From Palsa-504 sp963789225 (GTDB taxonomy: Bacteria; Actinomycetota; Actinomycetes; Streptosporangiales; Streptosporangiaceae), in contig CAWBKD010000013.1 in the NCBI GenBank assembly GCA_963789225.1, forward strand, positions 310,001-374,000: a stretch of DNA of 64,000 nucleotides, in the 5' to 3' direction. Made by a program: the position numbers and the translations under genes. Positions 25,625 through 32,568 of this stretch are shown in pieces. The stretch's first letter is position 1, and every line of letters begins with the position of its first letter. Below the pieces are notes generated by a model. That model did not search any database and was not told where the DNA came from. It worked only from the letters and a program-made list of their open reading frames with translations.

Positions 25625-25661
25625 CAGTTCTGTCGGCACGACACCGGCAGTTCTGTCGGTA
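25625..25661. repeat. Duplicated CAGTTCTGTCGG at the right end of the three-gene element
   Basis: Two direct copies, 25625-25636 and 25648-25659, 23 bases start to start. The outer copy is the inverted match of 22343-22354. Candidate binding sites for the element's recombinase or transposase. Confidence 0.6.
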
Positions 25662-25666
25662 ACCCG

Positions 25667-25744
25667 TGGGGTGAGCGATGGGATTCGAACCCACGACATC
25701 CAGGACCACAACCTGGCGCTCTAACCAACTGAGCTACGCCCACC
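25667..25744 (-). tRNA. tRNA-His (anticodon GTG)
   Basis: Complete cloverleaf on the minus strand: acceptor GTGGGCG / CGCTCAC, D-arm GCTC..GAGC, anticodon stem CCAGG / CCTGG with loop TTGTGGT, T-arm GTGGG-TTCGAAT-CCCAT. The extra G at -1 (25744) opposite C73, the hallmark of tRNA-His, is present. CCA is encoded at 25669-25667. It lies upstream of orn in the same direction, as in many actinomycetes, and its 3' end faces the accessory half of the window. Confidence 0.95.
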
Positions 25745-25857
25745 ATCGCCGCCGTCTGCGCGGTAGACGCCCAAACGACAGCAGAACGCGCGCTGCCCCG
25801 AGGGACATCGCGCGGGTAACCATGAGTATAGCGGCCCCGGGGCGCCCGCGAACCGCG

Positions 25858-26478
25858 TCAGGACTCCGGATGAACGGCCGGGTTCTCCGAGGCGTACCGC
25901 GTGGCGATCTCGCGCGCGGTAGCCGAGTCGGGGCCCGGCTGCGGGACGAACACGGCGTCGCGGTAGTAGCGCAGTTCCTGCACGCTCTCCCTGATGTCGG
26001 CCAGCGCCCGGTGCCCGCCGTGCTTGGCGGGGGAGGAGAAGTACGCTCGCGGGAACCAGCGCCGCGCGAGCTCCTTGATGCTGGACACATCGATCATCCG
26101 GTAGTGCAGGTACGCGTCGAGTTCGGGCATGTCACGGGCGATGAACCAGCGGTCGGTGGCGATGGAGTTGCCGCACAGCGGCACCTTCCTCGCCTCGGGG
26201 ACGTGGCCGCGCACGTAGCCGAGCACGAGCTCGGCGGCCTCGGAGACCGGGATTCCGCCCGGCAGCTCGGCCAGCAGCCCGGAGGTGGTGTGCATCTCGC
26301 GGACTACCTCCGGCATCGCCGCGAGGGCCTCCGCCGGGGGCTTGATGATCAGGCCCACGCCGTCGTCGAGCAGGTTGAGCTCGGCGTCGGTCACCAGGCA
26401 CGCGATCTCGATGAGAGCGTCGCGCTCGATGTCGAGCCCGGTCATCTCACAGTCGATCCATACGAGCCGGTCGTTCAC
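25858..26478 (-). CDS. orn: Oligoribonuclease (DEDDh 3'-5' exonuclease)
   Basis: 206 residues from GTG 26478 (NDRLVWIDCEMTGLDIERDA). DEDDh motifs: DCEMTG (first Asp/Glu), CGNSIATDRWFIARDMPELD (Asp), YRMIDVSSIKELARRW, and HRALADIRESVQELRYYRD (His and last Asp). Orn degrades 2-5 nt RNA fragments and pGpG, finishing RNA turnover and cyclic-di-GMP breakdown. An alternative GTG lies two codons upstream. Its tRNA-His neighbourhood is a conserved actinobacterial arrangement. Confidence 0.95.
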   Translation of the reverse strand: MNDRLVWIDCEMTGLDIERDALIEIACLVTDAELNLLDDGVGLIIKPPAEALAAMPEVVREMHTTSGLLAELPGGIPVSEAAELVLGYVRGHVPEARKVPLCGNSIATDRWFIARDMPELDAYLHYRMIDVSSIKELARRWFPRAYFSSPAKHGGHRALADIRESVQELRYYRDAVFVPQPGPDSATAREIATRYASENPAVHPES

Positions 26479-26527
26479 CCTCACAGAGTATGGCCCTCTC
26501 AGCGGTGCCTGGCCAGCCGACAATGCC

Positions 26528-27175
26528 TCAGAGCACCCGATTCGTTATGTGCGCAGGCGCGGCGATCCCGGGCCGCAGATCCTCGTCGGGCACCGGAAAC
26601 CCGAACGCCGCCGTCACCGGCACCACGCCCGCCCAGATGTCCATCTCGTAGTCCTCCGGCTCGTCGTGCGGCCCGCCGTCGCGGATCTTCACCGAGGCCT
26701 CGGTGAGCGGCAGCTCGAGGACGGAGGTGGCGGCGAGCTCCTTCTTCGTGGGCTGGCGCACGTAGGACCACTGCCCCGGGGCCAGGTGCTCGGTGATGAT
26801 ACGCAGCGCCTCGGTCCGTTCGGCGGGGTCTGTGAGCAGGCGGGTCACGCCGTAGATCATGGCGCTGCGGTAGTTCATCGAGTGGTTGAAGACCGACCGG
26901 GCGAGGACGAGCCCGTCCAGGTGCGTCACGGTGACGCACACCTCGCGGCCGGCCCCCGCCATGAACGTCCCGTTGGCCGACGACCCGTGCAGGTAGAGCG
27001 TGTCGCCGAGGCGGCCGTATCCGGTGGGCAGGACGCGCGGCGCGCCGTCCGCGATGACCCCGAGGTGGCAAATCAATCCGGCGTCGAGGACCGCGTACAG
27101 GTCATCGCGATCGGTCCGGCCGCGGTCGCGGTGCCGGTGCAGTTCGGTGCGCGAGGTGTTGGAGAGTTCAGGCAT
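26528..27175 (-). CDS. Pyridoxamine 5'-phosphate oxidase-fold (FMN-binding) protein
   Basis: 215 residues from ATG 27175: LDAGLICHLGVIADGAPRVL, PTGYGRLGDTLYLHGSSANG, REVCVTVTHLDGLVLARSVF, HSMNYRSAMIYGVTRLLTDP, WAGVVPVTAAFGFPVPDEDL. This is the split-barrel flavin-binding fold of the PPOX family; many members reduce small molecules with FMNH2 or F420H2, others bind haem. The substrate is not evident. It is separated from the upstream same-strand gene by strong hairpins (27197-27255). Confidence 0.85.
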   Translation of the reverse strand: MPELSNTSRTELHRHRDRGRTDRDDLYAVLDAGLICHLGVIADGAPRVLPTGYGRLGDTLYLHGSSANGTFMAGAGREVCVTVTHLDGLVLARSVFNHSMNYRSAMIYGVTRLLTDPAERTEALRIITEHLAPGQWSYVRQPTKKELAATSVLELPLTEASVKIRDGGPHDEPEDYEMDIWAGVVPVTAAFGFPVPDEDLRPGIAAPAHITNRVL

Positions 27176-27196
27176 GGTTCCCAAGGGCCAGGGGGT

Positions 27197-27255
27197 ATGG
27201 GGGGGCGGGGAGCCCCCCATGAGCGGGGAGATCCCGGGGGGTCGTCCCCCCGGGG
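27197..27255 (-). terminator. Two GC-rich hairpins ending the 27947-27267 gene
   Basis: Hairpin one: CCCGGGGGG (27233-27241), loop TCGT, CCCCCCGGG (27246-27254), a perfect 9-bp stem. Hairpin two: ATGGGGGG (27197-27204) with CCCCCCAT (27213-27220). Placed just past the stop of the minus-strand gene and before the PPOX gene start. No U-run, as is common in actinomycetes. Confidence 0.7.
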
Positions 27256-27266
27256 TTAGTACGGCA

Positions 27267-27947
27267 CTAGCCGACCGCCGCGACCACCTGCGCCGTGCGG
27301 GGACCCAGGCGGATCGCGGGCGGGTCGGCCATCGGCGGTTCCGCCAGCTCGCGGGCGAGGCTGCCCCGGCCGGTGAGCTGGTCGATGTCGATTCCGCCGG
27401 GGCCGATGCTATCGCAGTCGGGTACCTGCGAGGCCCCGAAATGCCCGCCTTGCGCCCACCGGGCCCGGCTGCGCGGCCTGACCGCCTGCCGGTAGGGAGC
27501 GGGCGCCCCGGCCGGCCAGCGGCGGGGGATCCGCCAGGAGTCGAGCCAGTCAAGGATCTCGCCCAGCCCCATCATCTGGTAGCAGGTGAACGGCTCCCTG
27601 GGTGAGGCAAGGACGCCGATCTGGACGCACAGCCGGCCTTCGCGGTTTACCTCGGCCTGCTGGTGCGCAAGCCGGTCCGGGGCGTAGTCGAGATGCTCGG
27701 GAGTGCCCAGCGCGCAGCCAGCCCGGACGATCGGCAGCAGTTGCGCGATGTCGCCGGTCAGCGGATCCCAGACGAGGTGAGGTGGCCGGTTCTCCTGATT
27801 GAGACACTGCGCGACAGACCAGACCGAGACGACGCGCGGGTCGGCCCCGAGGGTCAGCCAGACGACCCGTGGTGCGCCCCCTCCCAGTTGTCCCCCGTCG
27901 GTCTCTGCCCGGATGCATCTGGCGCCGGGCATCCACGCGTCAGCCAC
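27267..27947 (-). CDS. Hypothetical protein (conserved-looking, family unknown)
   Basis: 226 residues from GTG 27947, which follows GGGAGGG. Notable segments: WMPGARCIRAETDGGQLGGG, PRVVWLTLGADPRVVSVWSV, PHLVWDPLTGDIAQLLPIVR, NREGRLCVQIGVLASPREPF, ILDWLDSWRIPRRWPAGAP, ARWAQGGHFGASQVPDCDSI. The ordered aromatic and Gly pattern indicates a soluble enzyme-like fold. The ending GGHFGASQVP...GGIDID resembles actinobacterial hypothetical proteins I have seen without function. No signal peptide. I do not assign an activity. Confidence 0.6.
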   Translation of the reverse strand: MADAWMPGARCIRAETDGGQLGGGAPRVVWLTLGADPRVVSVWSVAQCLNQENRPPHLVWDPLTGDIAQLLPIVRAGCALGTPEHLDYAPDRLAHQQAEVNREGRLCVQIGVLASPREPFTCYQMMGLGEILDWLDSWRIPRRWPAGAPAPYRQAVRPRSRARWAQGGHFGASQVPDCDSIGPGGIDIDQLTGRGSLARELAEPPMADPPAIRLGPRTAQVVAAVG

Positions 27948-27959
27948 AGGGTCCCTCCC

Positions 27960-27971
27960 AGGTCTAGACCT
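27960..27971. promoter_or_regulatory. Perfect 12-bp palindrome AGGTCTAGACCT in a divergent promoter
   Basis: It lies between the GTG start of the minus gene and the plus kinase-fold gene (28070). The same spacer holds a tandem CCGTTCTG/CCGTTCTA (28038-28054). It could be an operator; no cognate regulator is adjacent. Confidence 0.35.
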
Positions 27972-28069
27972 TCTAGCTTCCTTTCCTGCTTACGTCAGTA
28001 CGGGTGATTAGTCCATAGGTGGGGGAGGGGAGATTTCCCGTTCTGTTCCGTTCTACGATTCGTTAGACC

Positions 28070-29182
28070 ATGACCGAAACCAGCAGTCCACCAGGGATCC
28101 CGAGCCCCGAACGCCTGGCCGCGTGGCTTAACGACCACGTCCAGGGCGGCCCCCTCGAGCTGACGGGCATCGAGCTCATCGCCGGGGGCCGCTCCAACCT
28201 GACCTACCGGCTCTCGGTTTCCGGCCCCGCCGGCGACCGCCTGCTGGTCCTGCGCCGTCCGCCCCTGGGTCACGTGCTGCCGACCGCCCACGACATGTCC
28301 AGGGAGTTCCGCGTCCTGTCCGCCTTGGCGGACACCGCGGTGCCCGTGGCCCGGCCGATCGCGTCCTGCACCGACGCCGAGGTGATCGGCGCGCCCTTCT
28401 ACCTGATGGAGCACGTGCCCGGGGTGATCCTGCGGACCAGGGCCGACACCGCCGGGCTGACCGATGCGCAGTGCGCGGCCCTGTCCGAGCGCCTGGACGA
28501 CATGCTCGCCGCGATCCACGCCGTGGACGTCCAGGCGGTCGGCCTGGGTGACCTGGGCCGCGGCGCCGGGTACCTGCGGCGCCAGCTTGACCGCTGGCAG
28601 CGGCAGTGGGACCTGTCGGTGACCAGGGAACTCCCGGAGTACGCCCGGCTGGTGGAGCGGCTGACCGCCGCGCTGCCCGCCGAGGGCGAGGTAACCCTGG
28701 TGCACGGGGACTTCAGGCTGGACAACGCCCTCGTGACCCTCTCGCCTGAGCCCGCCATCGCGGCCGTGGTGGACTGGGAGATGGCGACCCTGGGCGATCC
28801 GCTGGCCGACCTCGGCCTGACCCTCGTCTACTGGACCGAGGAGGGCGAGGACGGCTGGCTCAGCCCCTGGGCCACGGAAGCCGAGGCGCGCGACGGAGCC
28901 CGCCCGGTCCGGGTCCGCGCCCTCACGGCCGACGCCACCGCCCGTTCCGGGTTCGCGACCCGGGCCGAGTTCGCGGCGGGATACGCGCGGCGGACCGGCC
29001 GTGACGTATCCGGGATCGGGTACTACGTGGCGTTCGGCTACTTCAAGCTCGCCGTCGTGCTCGAGGGCATCAACGCGCGCTACCAGCTAGGCCAGACGGT
29101 CGGCGAGGGCTTCGAGCGGGAGGGCCAGGCCGTGCCGTTGCTCATCGGGCGCGCGCACGAGGTGCTCGACAGCGACCTCTAG
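28070..29182 (+). CDS. Phosphotransferase (APH/ACAD10-like kinase-fold) protein
   Basis: 370 residues. The N-terminal lobe has SNLTYRLSV and LLVLRRPPLGHVLPTAHDMS. The catalytic loop is LVHGDFRLDNALV and the metal-binding loop AVVDWEMATLGDPLADLGL, both classic for the aminoglycoside-phosphotransferase superfamily. The LGHVLPTAHDM...EFRVL pattern and length match the ACAD10/11-like branch that works with acyl-CoA metabolism, phosphorylating hydroxy-acyl-CoAs, rather than antibiotic resistance (family knowledge; inference here). No acyl-CoA dehydrogenase gene is adjacent. Confidence 0.85.
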   Translation: MTETSSPPGIPSPERLAAWLNDHVQGGPLELTGIELIAGGRSNLTYRLSVSGPAGDRLLVLRRPPLGHVLPTAHDMSREFRVLSALADTAVPVARPIASCTDAEVIGAPFYLMEHVPGVILRTRADTAGLTDAQCAALSERLDDMLAAIHAVDVQAVGLGDLGRGAGYLRRQLDRWQRQWDLSVTRELPEYARLVERLTAALPAEGEVTLVHGDFRLDNALVTLSPEPAIAAVVDWEMATLGDPLADLGLTLVYWTEEGEDGWLSPWATEAEARDGARPVRVRALTADATARSGFATRAEFAAGYARRTGRDVSGIGYYVAFGYFKLAVVLEGINARYQLGQTVGEGFEREGQAVPLLIGRAHEVLDSDL

Positions 29183-29254
29183 AGACGACTGTGGGCCGCC
29201 GAACCCTGCGTCGCCGGCCCATTCCCTGCCATCAACCAGAAGCTGTCCAGACCC

Positions 29255-29368
29255 GGCGCCCCGCTCACACCGGCCAGCTGTCCGGTGCCCCGCTCTCGCC
29301 GGGCCTGCCCGCCCGGCACCCGCACGATTGCCGAGCGATGTAGAGGTCCGGCGCCCCGCTTTCGCCGG
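29255..29368. repeat. Three imperfect copies of GGCGCCCCGCTYWCRCCGG
   Basis: Copies at 29255-29273, 29284-29302 and 29350-29368, differing at 2-3 bases. The last lies inside the terminator hairpin. They fill the 286-bp space between convergent genes that otherwise holds no gene. Confidence 0.55.
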
Positions 29369-29376
29369 ACCTCTAC
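29340..29376. terminator. Bidirectional hairpin terminator
   Basis: A perfect 14-bp stem (29340-29353 with 29363-29376) and a 9-base loop between the convergent genes ending at 29182 (+) and 29469 (-). It can serve both. Confidence 0.75.
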
Positions 29377-29468
29377 CTCAAAGACGCGCGACGCGGACCC
29401 GAGGTTCACGCGGGAAGACGCCGAACCCGGGAGAGCGGCGGCCACCAGCCCGGCGACCGCCTGGCTCG

Positions 29469-29963
29469 CTAAGGCCCGAGCGGCGGCTTGAAGAACCGGC
29501 TCGAATCCGGGCGCCAGAGCAGCACGATCACGCCCAGGCCGATCAGCCAGGTCAGCAGGGGGAAGATCAAGCCCAGGGCGGTCTTGGGCTGGCTGAACAC
29601 GCCGAACAGGTCCAGGGTGGCCAGGCCGAACAGGACCGTGGAGAAGATGCGCGCCCAGTTCTTGCCTCCCTTGCTCGCCCACGACATCCACAGCCACAGG
29701 CCGACGCCGACCAGGCCGGAGACGATGGCCAGGCCGATGATGAAGCCGTTCAGCTGGCTGACCTGGGCCGCGGTGAGGCTGGGACGCGCCTTCCTGATCG
29801 CCGCCTTGGTGCCGCTGATGTCGCTCAGCGAGATGATCAGGCTGACGAGGCTGACCGCCGCGCCCGCGTACATGAGCTTGACCGCGTTCAGCACCGGCGC
29901 GGGAGGGGCGGGCCGCACCTGCTCCATCATCTGGTTGCCGCCGGACGGGAACTTCTGGTACAT
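29469..29963 (-). CDS. Four-helix membrane protein, unknown function
   Basis: 164 residues. After a short cytoplasmic start (MYQKFPSGGNQMMEQVRPAP) come helices at about 25-47, 72-94 (LNGFIIGLAIVSGLVGVGLW), 104-125 (IFSTVLFGLATLDLFGVF) and 130-150 (LIFPLLTWLIGLGVIVLLW), and a basic tail. AGAGGTCACCC precedes the ATG. Similar small actinobacterial membrane proteins have no assigned role. Monocistronic. Confidence 0.7.
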   Translation of the reverse strand: MYQKFPSGGNQMMEQVRPAPPAPVLNAVKLMYAGAAVSLVSLIISLSDISGTKAAIRKARPSLTAAQVSQLNGFIIGLAIVSGLVGVGLWLWMSWASKGGKNWARIFSTVLFGLATLDLFGVFSQPKTALGLIFPLLTWLIGLGVIVLLWRPDSSRFFKPPLGP

Positions 29964-30082
29964 GGGTGACCTCTGCTAGGTGAGCACGCCGTGCGGCGCA
30001 GCCCGGTTTGTGACCTACTTGAGCTTAGTGGCAACCGCCTATCCGGGCTAACAAGCCCCGCGGCCGGGTGATACTTGGCAAC

Positions 30083-30901
30083 GTGATCGAGGAGAGCCAG
30101 GCGAGCTCACCCGACAGCCCGGCGAGCCCGCCGCAGAGACTGGCGCCGCCCGCCGCCCGCCTCCTGCGCTGGGAGATCGTTGTCGTCTTCGCCGTCTCGC
30201 TCGGGGCCAGCGGCCTGTACGCCCTGGTCAGCTTCATCGGCTCGCTGACGGCGCACCAGTCGCTCGGCAAGCAGACCGCGGTGCTGAACGGCACGCTGGC
30301 GCCAGGCCGCCCGCTGTTCGACCTGTTCCTCCAGCTGCTGTCGATCGCCATCGCGCTCGCCCCGGTCCTGCTCGTCTTCTACCTGCTGGCCCGGGCGGGC
30401 GACCGGCCGTCCTCGATCGGCCTGGACGCGAGTCAGCCAGGCCTGGACCTGGCCCGGGGCGCGGTGCTCGCGGCCGTGATCGGCGGCAGCGGCCTGGGCC
30501 TGTACCTGGCCGCATATCACCTGGGCGTGGAGCTGAACGTCGTCGCGGAGGACCTGCCCGACATCTGGTGGCGCATCCCCGTCCTGCTGCTGTCCGCCGC
30601 GCAGAACGCCATCCTCGAAGAGGTCATCGTCGTCGGGTACCTGATGAGCAGGCTCGACAAACTCGGCGTCAAGCCGCCGGTGGCCATCGCCATCAGCGCG
30701 ACCATCAGGGGCTCCTATCACCTGTACCAGGGGGCGGGCGGGTTCATCGGCAACGCCACCATGGGCGTCATCTTCGCCTACCTGTACCGCAGGTGGGGCC
30801 GGGTGACCCCGCTGATCATCGCGCACACGCTGATCGACGCCGTAGCGTTCGTCGGCTACGCGCTCCTGGCCGGTCACGTGTCCTGGCTGCCCGCGCCATG
30901 A
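30083..30901 (+). CDS. CPBP-family intramembrane (CAAX-like) glutamic protease
   Basis: 272 residues from GTG 30083 (an in-frame GTG at 30068 adds five residues). About seven membrane helices. CPBP motifs: QNAILEEVIVVGYLMSRL (the catalytic Glu-Glu; the usual following Arg is Val), GSYHLYQGAGGFIGNATMGV (His, then Asn) and IIAHTLIDAVAFVGY (His). These enzymes cleave prenylated proteins or peptides within the membrane. The stop overlaps the next gene's ATG (ATGA), giving a two-protease operon. Confidence 0.87.
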   Translation: MIEESQASSPDSPASPPQRLAPPAARLLRWEIVVVFAVSLGASGLYALVSFIGSLTAHQSLGKQTAVLNGTLAPGRPLFDLFLQLLSIAIALAPVLLVFYLLARAGDRPSSIGLDASQPGLDLARGAVLAAVIGGSGLGLYLAAYHLGVELNVVAEDLPDIWWRIPVLLLSAAQNAILEEVIVVGYLMSRLDKLGVKPPVAIAISATIRGSYHLYQGAGGFIGNATMGVIFAYLYRRWGRVTPLIIAHTLIDAVAFVGYALLAGHVSWLPAP

Positions 30902-31653
30902 CTCCACTCGCCATGACCGGCCTCGCCCGCCTGTTTGACCAGGTGCCCGCCAGCCAGGCCGTGCCGCCGGGCTGGGTGGTCGGGGCGGGCGGCCTGGTGG
31001 CGCTGGTCCTGGTGGCGCACTCGGGACTGTGGCGGCTGGCCGGGAAGGTCATCACGATCGCCCACGAGGGCGGGCACGCGCTGGTTTCGCTGATGACCGG
31101 GCGGCAGCTCGAGGGGATCAGGCTGCACGCGGACAGCTCAGGGGTGACCCGGTCGCGCGGCAGGCGGAGCGGTCCCGGCCTGGTCGCCACGGCGGCCGCG
31201 GGATACATCAGCCCTTCCGCGCTGGGCGCGGGCTCGGCGTGGCTGCTCGACGCGCACTACCTGACCGCGATGCTGTGGCTGACCTTCGTGCTGCTGGCCG
31301 CGACGCTGCTCGTCACCCGCAACGCGTTCGGCCTGCTGGCCGTGCTGGTCACCGGGGGCGGCGTGCTCGCGGTCGCCCTGTTTGCCTCCGTGGTCGTCCA
31401 GGCGGGCTTTGCCTACTCAGCCGCGTGGTTCCTGCTGTTCGGCGGGCTGCGCCCGGTCCTCGAGCTGCCGCGCCGGCAGCTCAAGGGACGCGCGGGCCTC
31501 TCGGACGCCGACCACCTGTTCCGGCTGACCCGGATCCCCACGGGCCTGTGGGTGGCGCTGTTCCACCTCGTCTCGCTCGCCGCCCTGGTCGTCGGCGGCC
31601 TTCTTCTCCTCCCCTTGCACGGGCATCTGCCCCACGTCTCCGTCCATCCGTAG
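30898..31653 (+). CDS. M50-like membrane zinc metallopeptidase
   Basis: 251 residues, start ATG 30898 overlapping the CPBP stop. Six or so membrane helices. The zinc motif AHEGGHALVSLMTGRQLEGI (HExxH) lies in the first third, followed by ATAAAGYISPSALGAGSAWL, a typical M50B feature. Site-2-type proteases cut within the membrane to release signalling domains. The substrate is unknown. Co-translation with another intramembrane protease is noteworthy. Confidence 0.85.
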   Translation: MTPLAMTGLARLFDQVPASQAVPPGWVVGAGGLVALVLVAHSGLWRLAGKVITIAHEGGHALVSLMTGRQLEGIRLHADSSGVTRSRGRRSGPGLVATAAAGYISPSALGAGSAWLLDAHYLTAMLWLTFVLLAATLLVTRNAFGLLAVLVTGGGVLAVALFASVVVQAGFAYSAAWFLLFGGLRPVLELPRRQLKGRAGLSDADHLFRLTRIPTGLWVALFHLVSLAALVVGGLLLLPLHGHLPHVSVHP

Positions 31654-31672
31654 ACGGTATACACTGCGGTAA

Positions 31673-31690
31673 TTATCGCCAGACGATAGT
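31673..31690. promoter_or_regulatory. Inverted repeat TATCG-N5-CGATA upstream of the IclR gene
   Basis: TATCG (31674-31678) and CGATA (31684-31688), 30 bases before the iclR-type start in an AT-rich spot. This size and position suit IclR autoregulation. Confidence 0.5.
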
Positions 31691-31719
31691 GCCGTTCTAA
31701 CGAGCCGAGAAGGGGACAC

Positions 31720-32505
31720 ATGGCCAGAGCCACGGCCGTCAAGATGCCCCAGGAGGCGAACGCCGTCCACGGCTGCGAGGGCGCGCGCCGCGTCCTGGCC
31801 CTGATGCTCGCCTTCTCGGCGGACAAGAGCACCTTGACCGCGCGCGACCTGGCCGCCGCCACCGGTATCGCACTGCCCAGCGTCTACCGGTACATCGCCC
31901 TGCTGCGCGAGACCGGGCTGATGGCCGGGGACGAGCGGGGCAGCTACCGCCTGTCCGCACGCCTGATCGGGCTGGCACGGGCGGCGGAGGCCGCGGAGAG
32001 CATCATCGACGTCGCCGATCCGGTGATGCGCAGGCTGGCCGCGGAAACCGGCGAGACGGTCATCCTGGTCCGGCTGATCGGCCGGTCGGCGGTGTGCGTG
32101 CACCGGGTCGAGTCGGCCCAGCGGCTGCGCATCTCGTTCGAGCCCGGACAGCCGCTGCCGCTCGACCGCGGCGCGAGCGCCAGGCTGCTGCTGGCCGGCC
32201 TGTCGCCCGAGGTCCGCGCGCAGTACCTGGCCCCGCTGGCCGAACGTGACCCAGGCGCCGCCGCCACCCTGGAGGAGCGCGTCGCGATCGCCGAACGCGA
32301 AGGCTACGCGGTCTCAGAAGAGGAGATCGAGGGCGGCGTGTGGGCCGCCTCCGCGCCGGTGCTGCAGGGCAAGCGCATGACGGCGGTGCTCACCGTGCCG
32401 TCGCCGCTGGTGCGGACGCCCGCCGCGCTGCGGCGCCAGATGATCCGCCAGGTCATCACGGCCGCCGAGTCGATCAACACCAGGCTCCGGGCCGCCCGCC
32501 GGTGA
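31720..32505 (+). CDS. IclR-family transcriptional regulator
   Basis: 261 residues. Winged helix about 15-80 (GARRVLALMLAFSADKSTLT, ARDLAAATGIALPSVYRYIA, LLRETGLMAGDERGSYRLSA) and an IclR effector domain (VCVHRVESAQRLRISFEPGQ, PLDRGASARLLLAGLSPEVR, EREGYAVSEEEIEGGVWAAS, RQMIRQVITAAESINTRL). IclR proteins respond to small metabolites. The following amidase gene, 63 bases downstream in the same direction, is the most likely target or partner. Confidence 0.9.
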   Translation: MARATAVKMPQEANAVHGCEGARRVLALMLAFSADKSTLTARDLAAATGIALPSVYRYIALLRETGLMAGDERGSYRLSARLIGLARAAEAAESIIDVADPVMRRLAAETGETVILVRLIGRSAVCVHRVESAQRLRISFEPGQPLPLDRGASARLLLAGLSPEVRAQYLAPLAERDPGAAATLEERVAIAEREGYAVSEEEIEGGVWAASAPVLQGKRMTAVLTVPSPLVRTPAALRRQMIRQVITAAESINTRLRAARR

Positions 32506-32568
32506 CCGCTGGGTAACCGCCGCTGGCTGACCATGGCCTGCCAGCGATATCACAGTTATCCTTCCGGC

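Larger units (their letters stand above)
22342..25661. mobile_element. Three-gene element bounded by imperfect inverted repeats, next to tRNA-His
   Basis: Left end TAACGACAGAACT (22342-22354); right end AGTTCTGTCGGTA (25649-25661), whose complement is TACCGACAGAACT. Twelve of 13 bases match, and similarity extends a few bases outward. The core CAGTTCTGTCGG is duplicated at the right (25625-25636 and 25648-25659). Inside are a DUF6788-like gene (minus), a tyrosine-recombinase-like gene and a transposase (both plus, overlapping by 4 bases). The right end stops five bases from the tRNA-His CCA end. No target duplication is evident. Confidence 0.6.
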
